A stretch of DNA of 64,000 bases. Origin: Medakamo hakoo. Its lineage: Eukaryota > Chlorophyta > Trebouxiophyceae > Coccomyxaceae. The position numbers and the translations under genes were made by a program. Each line of letters begins with the position of its first letter. The stretch's first letter is position 1. Where the stretch lies: NCBI GenBank assembly GCA_026636295.1, contig CP089454.1, positions 1 to 64,000 of the forward strand. Reading direction: 5' to 3'. Shown one piece after another: positions 32,249 to 40,228 of this stretch. A model generated the notes under the pieces. The model was not told where the DNA came from. It did not search any database and saw nothing but the letters and a program-made list of their open reading frames with translations.

Positions 32249-34264
32249 ATGCGCCTGGCTGTCGCCGCGGTCGTCGCTGCATTCCGTGTTCGTTCCTCGC
32301 CACCGCACTGCAACGCTCGCGCCGCAGCAATGCCCCTCCTGCAGCTCCGGCACGGCCGGCCGTCGCCCGGAGGGACGTGCCCGCCTCCACGCCCGTCTCC
32401 TGGCCTGCCTCGTGTTGTCACCAGCCTGGTACCGTGGGGACGTGGGGTTGCGTGCGCGGCTGCGCTCTCCACGGCGCCCGCCGCCGAGGCCGGCGGCAGC
32501 CGCTGGCCACGCCCGGCCGGCGGCGGCCACCCGCCCGGCGCGCGGGCGGCGGCCGCCGAGTTTTTGGCCCCACCCGACGTCACGCACGAGTCCATCGGCC
32601 TGTCGCCGCCCGTCGCCGACGGCTTGCGGGCCGCGGGCTTCGCCCGCCCCTCCGCCATCGCCGCCGCCGCCGCCCCGCCCCTGGTCGCCGGCCGCGACGT
32701 CGTGCTCGCGGCCGAGACGGGGTCCGGCAAGACGCTCGCGTACTTGGCGCCGCTCGTGTCCCGCCTGCGGTCGTCCGCGCCGCCGCACCGCGTGGACGAC
32801 GACGACGACGGCCGGCCCGCCGACCCGCTCGGCATCCTGGTCCTCGCCCCCAACGCGGCCCTGTGCGACCAGGTGGTCGCCGCCGCGCGGGCGGCGTTCC
32901 CCGGCCTGACCGCGGCGAGGGTGACTGGGTCGGCCGTCCCGCCGTCGCCGCCGCCAGACCTGACGGTCGCGACGCCCGCCGGCTTGTTGGGCGCGACGTA
33001 CGCGCACGGCGCGTCCTCCCCCGCCTGGAACCCGCCGGCCGTCGTCCGCCGCACGCGGGCCGTCGTCCTGGATGAAGCCGACGCGCTCCTGGGCGGGGGG
33101 TACGCCAACGACACGGCCCGCCTGCTGGCCGGCCTGCGCGGCGCGGACGCCGAAGCCCGGTCGGCGGAGGCGGAGGCGGCGGCGGGGCTGGCGCCCGGCG
33201 GCGCGGCGTCCCTGCCGCGCAAGCTGCGCCGGGCGGCGGCCGAAGGCGGCGCGTCCGGCCTGGCCGCGGCTGCCGGCGGCCTGGACGGCGTGGTGGGCGG
33301 CGGTGGGAGGGACGCCCCGCACGCGACCGCCGCCGCCCCGCCCGCCCCCCCGCCCCACCCGCTCCACGTCCGCCAGTACGTCTTCTGCGCGGCGACCCTG
33401 CCCCCCGACCCGCGTGACGTTGCGGAAGCGGGCGGGCCGGGGATGGCCGGCGCGGGCGCGCCGCCGTCGCGCGCGCGGCCGCGCAAGGGCGCGCCCGCAG
33501 GCGGCGCGCTGCGGGCTCGCTTCCCAGACGCCGTCTGGGTGACGGGGCGCGCCCTGCACCGGACGCTGCCCCGGGTCCGGCATGCGTGGGTGGACGTTGC
33601 CGCGGACGAGGGCGACGGAGGCGGCGGAGAAGGGAGCAGCGAGCGCGGCGCGCCTCCGCCGCCGCCCGTGCCGGTCCGCACCCCATGGAAAGATGCGCTC
33701 GTGGCCGCCGTCCGGCGGGGCGCCGACGCCGGCCGCACGCTCGTCTTTGTGCGCGACCCGCGCTCGGCGCTCCGCGCCGCCGACGCGTTGAGGGACGCCG
33801 GCATCGGCGGCGTCGCGACGTACACGGCCGCCGACCCGCCCGCCGCCCGTGCCGCGACGCTCGCCGCGCTCGCTGCTGCGGCGCGCCCGGACGCGCACAC
33901 TGCGCCGCCGCCCGCGCCGTCCGTGCTGGTCGCCACGGACGCCGCCGCCCGCGGGCTGGACGTCCCCGGCCTGACCCACGTCGTCCAAGCCCATTTCGCC
34001 GCCAACGCCGTCGATTTCCTGCACCGCGTCGGCCGCACCGCGCGCGCGGGCGGGGACGGGGCCGTCACCTCCCTCGTCGAGCCCGGGTCGGCCGACCTGG
34101 CGGCCGCCGTGCGCGGGGCCGTCGAAGCGGGCTCGCCGCTGGAAGGCGCCTTCTCACGGAAGCGGTCCTTCCGGCGCAAGCTGCGGCGGTACGGCGAGTA
34201 CGTGCCGCGTGGGCAAAGGGTGGGGAGTGGTGGCACGGAGAGGAAACCAGCCGTGCGCGAGTGA
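32249..34264 (+). CDS. DEAD-box RNA helicase, probably organellar (RH22-like)
   Basis: Intronless, 671 aa. A basic/hydrophobic N-terminal leader (MRLAVAAVVAAFRVRSS) suggests import into an organelle; a second ATG at 32330 is possible. Motifs in order: Q-motif FARPSAIA; motif I AETGSGKT (about 155-162); Ia LVLAPNAALC; Ib VATPAGLL; motif II VLDEADALL (about 273-281); motif III as CAAT in place of SAT; IV LVFVRDPRSAL; V ARGLDVPGLTHVVQ; VI HRVGRTARAG (about 592). The wording around DEAD resembles plant RH22, a plastid ribosome-assembly helicase, but this assignment is tentative. Large Gly/Ala/Pro insertions follow motif II. The stop lies 72 bases from the convergent gene's stop. Confidence 0.87.
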   Translation: MRLAVAAVVAAFRVRSSPPHCNARAAAMPLLQLRHGRPSPGGTCPPPRPSPGLPRVVTSLVPWGRGVACAAALSTAPAAEAGGSRWPRPAGGGHPPGARAAAAEFLAPPDVTHESIGLSPPVADGLRAAGFARPSAIAAAAAPPLVAGRDVVLAAETGSGKTLAYLAPLVSRLRSSAPPHRVDDDDDGRPADPLGILVLAPNAALCDQVVAAARAAFPGLTAARVTGSAVPPSPPPDLTVATPAGLLGATYAHGASSPAWNPPAVVRRTRAVVLDEADALLGGGYANDTARLLAGLRGADAEARSAEAEAAAGLAPGGAASLPRKLRRAAAEGGASGLAAAAGGLDGVVGGGGRDAPHATAAAPPAPPPHPLHVRQYVFCAATLPPDPRDVAEAGGPGMAGAGAPPSRARPRKGAPAGGALRARFPDAVWVTGRALHRTLPRVRHAWVDVAADEGDGGGGEGSSERGAPPPPPVPVRTPWKDALVAAVRRGADAGRTLVFVRDPRSALRAADALRDAGIGGVATYTAADPPAARAATLAALAAAARPDAHTAPPPAPSVLVATDAAARGLDVPGLTHVVQAHFAANAVDFLHRVGRTARAGGDGAVTSLVEPGSADLAAAVRGAVEAGSPLEGAFSRKRSFRRKLRRYGEYVPRGQRVGSGGTERKPAVRE

Positions 34265-34336
34265 GACCCCTGGAAAAACACACACGCCCACACACATCTA
34301 CACACACAACACGCCTCCCCCCTCTCTCCTTCTTTT

Positions 34337-35218
34337 TCACGGCTTGAACGGGTCCACCCTGAACGACTGGCTGATCGACCGCAAGTCCGCTTCCGCCCGC
34401 CGCCACTGGACCCCGCTCGCCGAGATAGCCATCAAAAACAGGCGGTTGGAGACCGCCGTCGCCGCGACCAGGCGGTGCGGCTTCAGCGTCCACCTGTAGT
34501 ATTTCAGGCCGGTGCCCTTGTCCTCGCTCACGTCCGTCTCCAGCACGTCGCCGTCGTTCAGGGGCGCGCCAAACAGCTCAGGCGCGAAGCCGGCAATGAT
34601 GGCGTCCGGCGGGCCCAGCTCTTCGATGTGGACGTCCGCATTGAACCCCACGTCCCGGAAGCGCAGGACGGGGGCGACGACGACGGCCAGGGACCCTTGC
34701 GCCGGGTTGGAGAAGCGCAGGTCGATTTCCGTGCCCCCCAAATCCGCGATCGAGACCGGCGTCTCCTCCCAGCCTTCCGGCACGGCGAACCGGTATTTGG
34801 GAATCACAGACCAGCCGACGCCGTGGCCGCCCGACTTGCCCTCTGGGCGGACGTATGCGTACTTGCCGTCCGGACCCGGGCGGGGCGCCAGGCCGGGGAT
34901 GCGGCCGGCGGTCAGGCCTTGGATGGCGGCGGCGGGCGGCGGCGGCAGGCCGACCGCGGCGCCGGCGGCGAGCAGGGAGGCCAGGGCGGCGCGGCGAGGG
35001 ACCTGTGGTGTGTGTGTGTCGTTTTTTTTTATGTGCGTGGTGTGGGCGGAGCGACGAGAGGGTCGGGGGGCCAGGCGGGCGCCGTCGCGCGAGCTGCTGC
35101 TTCCCTCCCCATCTCAACGCACGTCCTCCGAGGCTGCCCGCACGCAGACCGCCGTGCGGCGAGGCAGGGGACCTGTGCGGCCCGTCGTCGCGGTGGGGAG
35201 GGTGGAGCAGGCCTGCAT
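34337..35218 (-). CDS. PsbP-domain protein, thylakoid lumen (PPD4-like)
   Basis: Exons 35218-35123 and 35002-34337, 253 aa. Exon 1 encodes a plastid transit peptide (MQACSTLPTATTGRTGPLPR). Exon 2 starts at a twin-arginine lumen signal, VPRRAALASLLAAGAAVGL, ending near PPPAAA. The mature part IQGLTAGRIPGLAPR, KSGGHGVGWS, SIADLGGTEIDLRF, VVVAPVLRF and a C-terminal GVQWRRAEADLRSISQSF fits the PsbP fold and most resembles PPD4 of plants. PsbP-like proteins help assemble or stabilise photosystems; the exact role of PPD4 is not settled. Divergent from NDUFB7 with 214 bases between starts. Confidence 0.9.
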
Positions 35219-35432
35219 TGCGGCTGGTGGGGCGTGCGAAAAAGGGAGAGGAGACAACCGCGCTCTGTGCTGCGGCGGGCGAGTGCGTGCGACGCACACA
35301 GGCGAACAAGACGCAGCGCAGACAAGGGAGAGACGCGGAGCGTGCGCCTCCTCCTACGGACCCGGCCTGTCGCCGAGCCAGCCCTCGACGTCGCTCCGCG
35401 CTCAGCACTCGCCCACGCATCCCACGCACACC

Positions 35433-35943
35433 ATGGGCGGCTCGGCCCCGCCGGCGATGGTGGCGACGCAGGTGAGAGACGAAGAGAGGCGTGCGCCGCC
35501 GATTCCCTGGGCGCGCGCAATGGGGAGCAGGTCAGCACGCCGCGCCCTGCTCTGATGCCGCGCCCGCGTTGCCCTGGCGCGCCTGCGCCTAATCCACGTG
35601 GGTGGACGGGAGCAGCGAGGGAAGCAAGCGCCGACCCGCCGCGACGGAGAAAAAAGGAGGCGCCGCACGAAAAGAGGAGGCGCCCCCCCCCCCGCTCCAC
35701 CACCCTGCCCCCCCACCCCCCCCACCCTCGACACCACAGGAGGAACTGCGCGCCGCCAAAATCCCGCTGGGCGACCGGGACTACTGCGCCCACCTGCTCA
35801 TCCCGCTGAACGAGTGCCGGCGCAAAGCGTACTACATGCCCTGGGCGTGCGGCGCGCAACGGCACGCGTACGAGAAATGCCTGTACTTCGATTACAAGGC
35901 GCGCGTGTCGGCCAAGGAGGCCGAAAACGCCGGCAAAAAGTAG
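35433..35943 (+). CDS. NDUFB7: NADH dehydrogenase complex I subunit B18 (NDUFB7)
   Basis: Exons 35433-35471 and 35740-35943, 80 aa. Exon 2 has the twin Cx9C motif of the coiled-coil-helix family: CAHLLIPLNEC and, after KAYYMPWA, CGAQRHAYEKC. This fold is oxidised in the intermembrane space by MIA40. NDUFB7 is an accessory subunit of the distal membrane arm of complex I. It is shorter than animal versions but has the whole conserved core. An in-frame GATGG ATG at 35457 exists; ATG 35433 gives the full N-terminus. Second complex I subunit in the window besides NDUFS4. Confidence 0.93.
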
Positions 35944-35987
35944 AGGCGGGGGCGGCGCGTGAGGCATCACGAGCGAGGGGGGGGGTG

Positions 35988-35992
35988 TTACA
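35988..35992 (-). terminator. TGTAA poly(A) signal of the MAPKKK gene
   Basis: TGTAAC on the minus strand about 50 bases after the MAPKKK stop, within the 98-base gap to the convergent NDUFB7 stop. Confidence 0.5.
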
Positions 35993-36041
35993 ACAACAGA
36001 GGCTTGGCTCTTCTGATCATCGTCCCCGTCCCCGCCTTCTA

Positions 36042-39000
36042 TCACGCCTTGTTGCTCACCGCGCCGCTGGCGCTGCTGCTGCCGCCACCGCCACCACCGC
36101 TCGCCGCGGCTTCCGCCTTTAAGAAAGCGGTCAGCGAGTCGATGATGCTGCCAAAGTCGGGGCGCGACCGCGGCTCGTCGGCCCAGCACGCTTCTATCAG
36201 CGCGCACACCGCGGGCGGGACGGTCGGCGGGATGGGCAGGCGCGCGCCACCAAAGCCGACCGCGCCCACGACTTGGACGGACGTCAGCTCCGCCCATGGT
36301 TCGAGCTGCGTAAAGAGCTCCCACAGGACGACGGCGAAGCTGTAGACGTCGGACTTCTCGTTGCAGCCCTGCGAGCGCAGCACTTCGGGCGCGGTCCACT
36401 CGGGCGTCCCCGCCCGCGACCGGGCGGACAGGTACGTCCGCCCGGACCGCACGGCGGACAGGCCAAAGTCGCACACGCGCACGACGCCGCCCGCGTCGAC
36501 CAGCAGGTTGGGCGACTTCAGGTCCCGGTGGATGATGGGCGGCGAGCAGGAGTGGAGGTAGTGCATGCCGCGCGCGACGTCCAGGGCCATGCGCGCGCAC
36601 CGCCGGGCGTCAAAGACCGGGCGGGGGCCGCCGCCCGGCTTGTGCAGCAGGCGGTACAGCGACCCGCCCGGGCAGTAGTTGGTGAGGATGGCCATGGACG
36701 AGACGGCGGCGGTGCCCGGCCCGCCGCCGGCCGTCGCGCCCGGCCAGGGGCGCGGCCCGGCGGCGTCCGCGCCACCGCCGTCCGGCACCTTGGTGACGGC
36801 GCCCAGGAACTGGACGATGTTGGGGTGGAGCAGCTTGCGCATCAGGGCCACCTCCCGCTTGAACTCGGCCACGGCGCCGGGGCCGTCCGACTCCAGGCCG
36901 TACAGGATCTTGACGGCCACGTCCGTCTTCCTCCACTGCGCGCGGAAGACTTCGCCAAAGCTGCCGATGCCGATGCGCGGGCCCATCACGATTTCGGCCG
37001 GGTCGATCTCCCACGGGTCGTCCGCGGCGGCGGCGGCGGCGTCGGCGGCGGCGGGTTGAGGGGGGGCGGCGGCGGAGGCGGTGGCCGTCGCCGGCGCCGC
37101 GGCCGCAGCAGTCTCACCCAAGAAGCGACCGACCCCACCGCCGGGCGGCTCATTGCGCAGCGGGGGCAGCGCGGGCGGCGGCGCAGCAGGCGCGGCGGCG
37201 GCGGCGGCGGCGGCGACGGGCCCGCCGCCCGAAAACTCGTGAAACGCGGACGCGCCGCCACGGCCAGGCGCGTCGACGGCCGGCACGCGGGCGAGCAAGT
37301 CTTTCGCCGACGGCCCAGCCGCCGGCGCGCCCGCCGCCGGCGGTGGGAAGGGCGACAGCCCGACAAAGGGGTCCAGGATGGCGGGCGTGGGCAGGCCCGC
37401 CGCGGCCGCGCGCGCGGCGCGCAGCCCAGCCGCCGCCTCTGCGCTGGGGCGTGGGCGGGCGGCAGGCGGCGCCGCGGCCGCCGTCCGCACCGGCAGCGGC
37501 ACGGACGAGGCGTGGTGCGGCGGCAGCGCCGCGCCCGGAGGCGGGGGCGGCTGGCTCGGCGGCACGGCCGGCTGAGCCGGTGGCGGTGGCAGCGGCGCCG
37601 CCGCGAATGGAGAGGTGGTCGTCGTCCCGGGCGCAGGCCCGGCCGCCAGCCCTGCCAGGTCGGGCGCGGACGACGAGTGGACCACGTGCGGCGGCGGCGG
37701 GCTTGGCGCAGCGGACGCAGGGACGACGTCTGGGCCGCCGCCGCCGCCGCGCCCGCCGCGCCCGCCGCCCCCCTCGACCGCGACCGCCGCCGACGCCGCG
37801 TCGTCGCCCAGCTCGTCGGAGCCCGACAAGTCGATGAGCGCGACGCTGGTGCGGGGTGGGGGCAGGCCGCCGCCGGGAGGTGTGGCCGCGCTGTCGGCCG
37901 GCGCGGCGGAGGCGGGGGTCGGGGGTGTGGCCGCCGCCGCCGCCGCCGCCGCCGCGTCGGCCGCGGCTTGCAGCCTCGCCGCCGTCCGCGCAACAGCAGC
38001 GCTCGCCGTGCCATCCCCGGCCGCCGCGGGCGAGGCGGCCGCGCTTTGGGCTGCGGCCGCCGCCGCAACCGCCGCCGCCGCCCGCTCGCGCGGCGCGTCT
38101 CCGGGGGGCGGCGGCAGGGCGGGGACGGGGCCCGGCGCCGACGGCGAGGGCTTGGCCGACGCGGGCGTGCCGGGCCCGCCCCCGCCGTCGGCGGAGGAGG
38201 GTGGAGGCGATGGCGCGGCTTCCTCCACCACTGGTAACACCGCACGTGTCGGCGGCGCCGCCGTCACCGCCCACGCTGCCGCGGCGGCCGGCGGCGCGCC
38301 CAGGTCGACCAACCATTCCTGCCTGTCGACGGTGACGTGGATGAGGGCCGGGTCGGCCGGCGTGCCGCCGGGCGGCGGCGGGCGCCCAGCCCGGACGTGC
38401 GTCAGGCGGCACGGCAGCGCGCACGCGTCGGCCAGGGCTTTGAAGAGCAGGGCGCGGTGGCGCAGGGAGGCGGAGCCTGGGGCGGTGGGGCCGCGGGCCA
38501 GCCGGTCGCCCAGCGGGAGGACGGCCGCGCCACGGCGGGCGGACCGCAGGGCTGGCAGGGCGGCCGCCGCCGCCGCGGCCAGGGCGGCCGCAGAGCCCGG
38601 CCCGCCGCCCGCGGTGATCACGACGCGGGCGAGCGCCGACACGCAGGCAGCCGGGCCCGCCCCGCACGCGTCCGCCAGTGCCGCCGCGGCGGCGCCGTCC
38701 ACGTCCCGCAGCGGACCGTCCGCGCCAAAGTCGACGAGCGTGACTTCCCGGCCGTCGCCGGGCGGGAGGACGAGGCGGGCCAGGTCGGCCAACGGCGGGA
38801 AGAGCGGCGCGGGCCCGCTGCCGTCTTCGGCCATGCCGCCCAGCCCCTCGAACGCGCCCGCCACGTCGTACAAGCCGTCCGAGACGGCGTCGTCGTACGC
38901 CAGCTCGCCGACGGACCAGAGCTTGTACGACAGGGCGGCGGGCCGGCCGCCATCGCCCGCCAGGGACAGGCGTTTGGCCGCCGCCAGCGCCCGGTTTTCG

Positions 39001-39284
39001 GCCTCTGTGGCCGCGGATGCGCCGCCTCCGTCGCCGATACGCGTGCCGGCCAAGGACGCGGCCAACGCGGCTGCCAGGTCCGGGTCATTGCCGTCGTCGT
39101 CATCGTCGGCAAGGTCGCCGGCCGGTGGTGGTCGTGCTGCTGCTGGGCGTCCGGGCCGCCCGCTGCTGCTCGCCGGCGCGGCTTGCGGGCTGGCGCTGCC
39201 TTCCGCGTCCGACAACCAGGGGGCCACATAGCCGCCCGCGCCTTCCGGGCGGCGGAGAAACCAGGACAGGCGGGGCGGGGCCAT
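36042..39284 (-). CDS. EDR1-type Raf-like MAPKKK protein kinase
   Basis: Intronless, 1,080 aa. Residues ~118-330 match the EDR1 N-terminal domain (LSYKLWSVGELAYDDAVSDG, then a degenerate transglutaminase-like region ending WLVDLGAPP). A ~430-residue Ala/Pro/Gly-rich linker leads to a C-terminal kinase domain (about 763-1050): glycine loop GIGSFGEVF, VAVKIL lysine, HRDLKSPNLLVD, CDFGLSAV, GTPEWTAPEVL, SDVYSFAVVLWELFTQ. These are the features of plant CTR1/EDR1 Raf-like kinases, negative regulators in hormone and stress signalling. The kinase looks catalytically complete. A ~25-residue insertion lies between helix C and the hinge (near PDGGGADAAG). Start taken at the ATG before APPRLSWFLRRPEG. 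Confidence 0.9.
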   Translation of the reverse strand: MAPPRLSWFLRRPEGAGGYVAPWLSDAEGSASPQAAPASSSGRPGRPAAARPPPAGDLADDDDDGNDPDLAAALAASLAGTRIGDGGGASAATEAENRALAAAKRLSLAGDGGRPAALSYKLWSVGELAYDDAVSDGLYDVAGAFEGLGGMAEDGSGPAPLFPPLADLARLVLPPGDGREVTLVDFGADGPLRDVDGAAAAALADACGAGPAACVSALARVVITAGGGPGSAAALAAAAAAALPALRSARRGAAVLPLGDRLARGPTAPGSASLRHRALLFKALADACALPCRLTHVRAGRPPPPGGTPADPALIHVTVDRQEWLVDLGAPPAAAAAWAVTAAPPTRAVLPVVEEAAPSPPPSSADGGGGPGTPASAKPSPSAPGPVPALPPPPGDAPRERAAAAVAAAAAAQSAAASPAAAGDGTASAAVARTAARLQAAADAAAAAAAAATPPTPASAAPADSAATPPGGGLPPPRTSVALIDLSGSDELGDDAASAAVAVEGGGGRGGRGGGGGPDVVPASAAPSPPPPHVVHSSSAPDLAGLAAGPAPGTTTTSPFAAAPLPPPPAQPAVPPSQPPPPPGAALPPHHASSVPLPVRTAAAAPPAARPRPSAEAAAGLRAARAAAAGLPTPAILDPFVGLSPFPPPAAGAPAAGPSAKDLLARVPAVDAPGRGGASAFHEFSGGGPVAAAAAAAAPAAPPPALPPLRNEPPGGGVGRFLGETAAAAAPATATASAAAPPQPAAADAAAAAADDPWEIDPAEIVMGPRIGIGSFGEVFRAQWRKTDVAVKILYGLESDGPGAVAEFKREVALMRKLLHPNIVQFLGAVTKVPDGGGADAAGPRPWPGATAGGGPGTAAVSSMAILTNYCPGGSLYRLLHKPGGGPRPVFDARRCARMALDVARGMHYLHSCSPPIIHRDLKSPNLLVDAGGVVRVCDFGLSAVRSGRTYLSARSRAGTPEWTAPEVLRSQGCNEKSDVYSFAVVLWELFTQLEPWAELTSVQVVGAVGFGGARLPIPPTVPPAVCALIEACWADEPRSRPDFGSIIDSLTAFLKAEAAASGGGGGGSSSASGAVSNKA

Positions 39285-39644
39285 GGATGGGCCGGAAGGG
39301 CAAGGACACACTCGGCGAAACGAATGCCCGTCTGCGACGAAAAACTCTCGACCGGGAGGACGCGGGCAGCAGTCAGGCGCCGGCAACGACCGGCTCGCTG
39401 GGCTGGACAGACGCGGCCGCTTGTGGGCAGTGCAAGCGCGGCGATGGACGGCGTTGTCGCGCTCCGGCACGGCGTCCGGGAAGCCGGCCGCACCACGTGC
39501 GAACGAGCGTTTGGGTGGCGAGACCGCGTCCCTGTTTGGCTCCCTCACTCCCCTCTTGTTTTCTCGTCCCGCAATAACAACAACACGAGGAGGCGGAGGG
39601 GAGCGTGTGGGGGCACAGCACACTTCACACGCAGGCGCGCGTCC
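39285..39644. promoter_or_regulatory. Divergent intergenic region, MAPKKK / bL32
   Basis: 360 bases between two start codons. No gene-like signal; two-way promoter inferred from position. Confidence 0.45.
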
Positions 39645-40171
39645 ATGTCCTCTTCCCCAGCCCTGAAGTCCGCCCTCGCCCGGCTGGGCGGCGCGCTGCT
39701 GGGCCGCGCCACCAGCGGGGCGGCCGCGTCGACGTCGGCGTCGTTCGGAGCCGCGCCCTTTGCCGCTGCGGCCACCTCCCCGCTCCACTGCCTGGACCAG
39801 CGCCGGTGGATGGCCGTGCCCAAGCGCAAGGTGTGTGTTTATGCGGAAGAAGTGGACGGGAGGAGGCGGAGCAGCACGCGTGGGTTGTGTGTCCGACGCT
39901 CGATCGACCTGGCCACAGGCTCAACCTCCATCCATCCCCCCCTCCGTCCCATCATCAGGTCTCCCCCTCCCGCCGCGGCATCCGCAACGGCCCCAAACTC
40001 CCTCGCCGCGTCGACGCCATCGCTCGGTGCAGTGCGCCCGGGTGCGGCCGCATCTTCCCGCTGTGGGCGGCGGCGCCGCCGGCGGACTGCAAGGAGGCGG
40101 GGTGCCCGTCCAAGGTGAGCGCGGCGGCGGCGACTGCCGTTGCTGGCGCTGGCCCGACAGCCGCAGCGTGA
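39645..40171 (+). CDS. Organellar ribosomal protein bL32 (probably mitochondrial)
   Basis: Exons 39645-39830 and 39959-40171, 132 aa. A Ser/Ala-rich presequence (MSSSPALKSALARLGGALLG...) leads to the bL32 core WMAVPKRK, interrupted by the intron, then VSPSRRGIRNGPK. A zinc-ribbon follows: CSAPGCGRIFPLW...C...C. bL32 belongs to the bacterial-type large subunit; green algal plastids usually encode their own copy, so a mitochondrial version is favoured. The last 20 residues are Ala-rich and not conserved. Stop is 17 bases before a TGTAA motif and 57 bases from the convergent BPG2 gene. Confidence 0.82.
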
Positions 40172-40188
40172 AAGGGGGGCACTCGAAG

Positions 40189-40193
40189 TGTAA
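40189..40193 (+). terminator. TGTAA poly(A) signal of bL32
   Basis: TGTAAC 17 bases after the bL32 stop, within the 57-base convergent gap. Confidence 0.55.
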
Positions 40194-40228
40194 CAACAGG
40201 GGCGGTCCCGCAGGTTGGATTGACACGT

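Noticed and set aside
40117-40160. Extra intron near the end of bL32 (GTGAGC after CPSK)
   Set aside because: It would be about 45 bases, half the length of the shortest intron seen, and is not needed for the conserved core.
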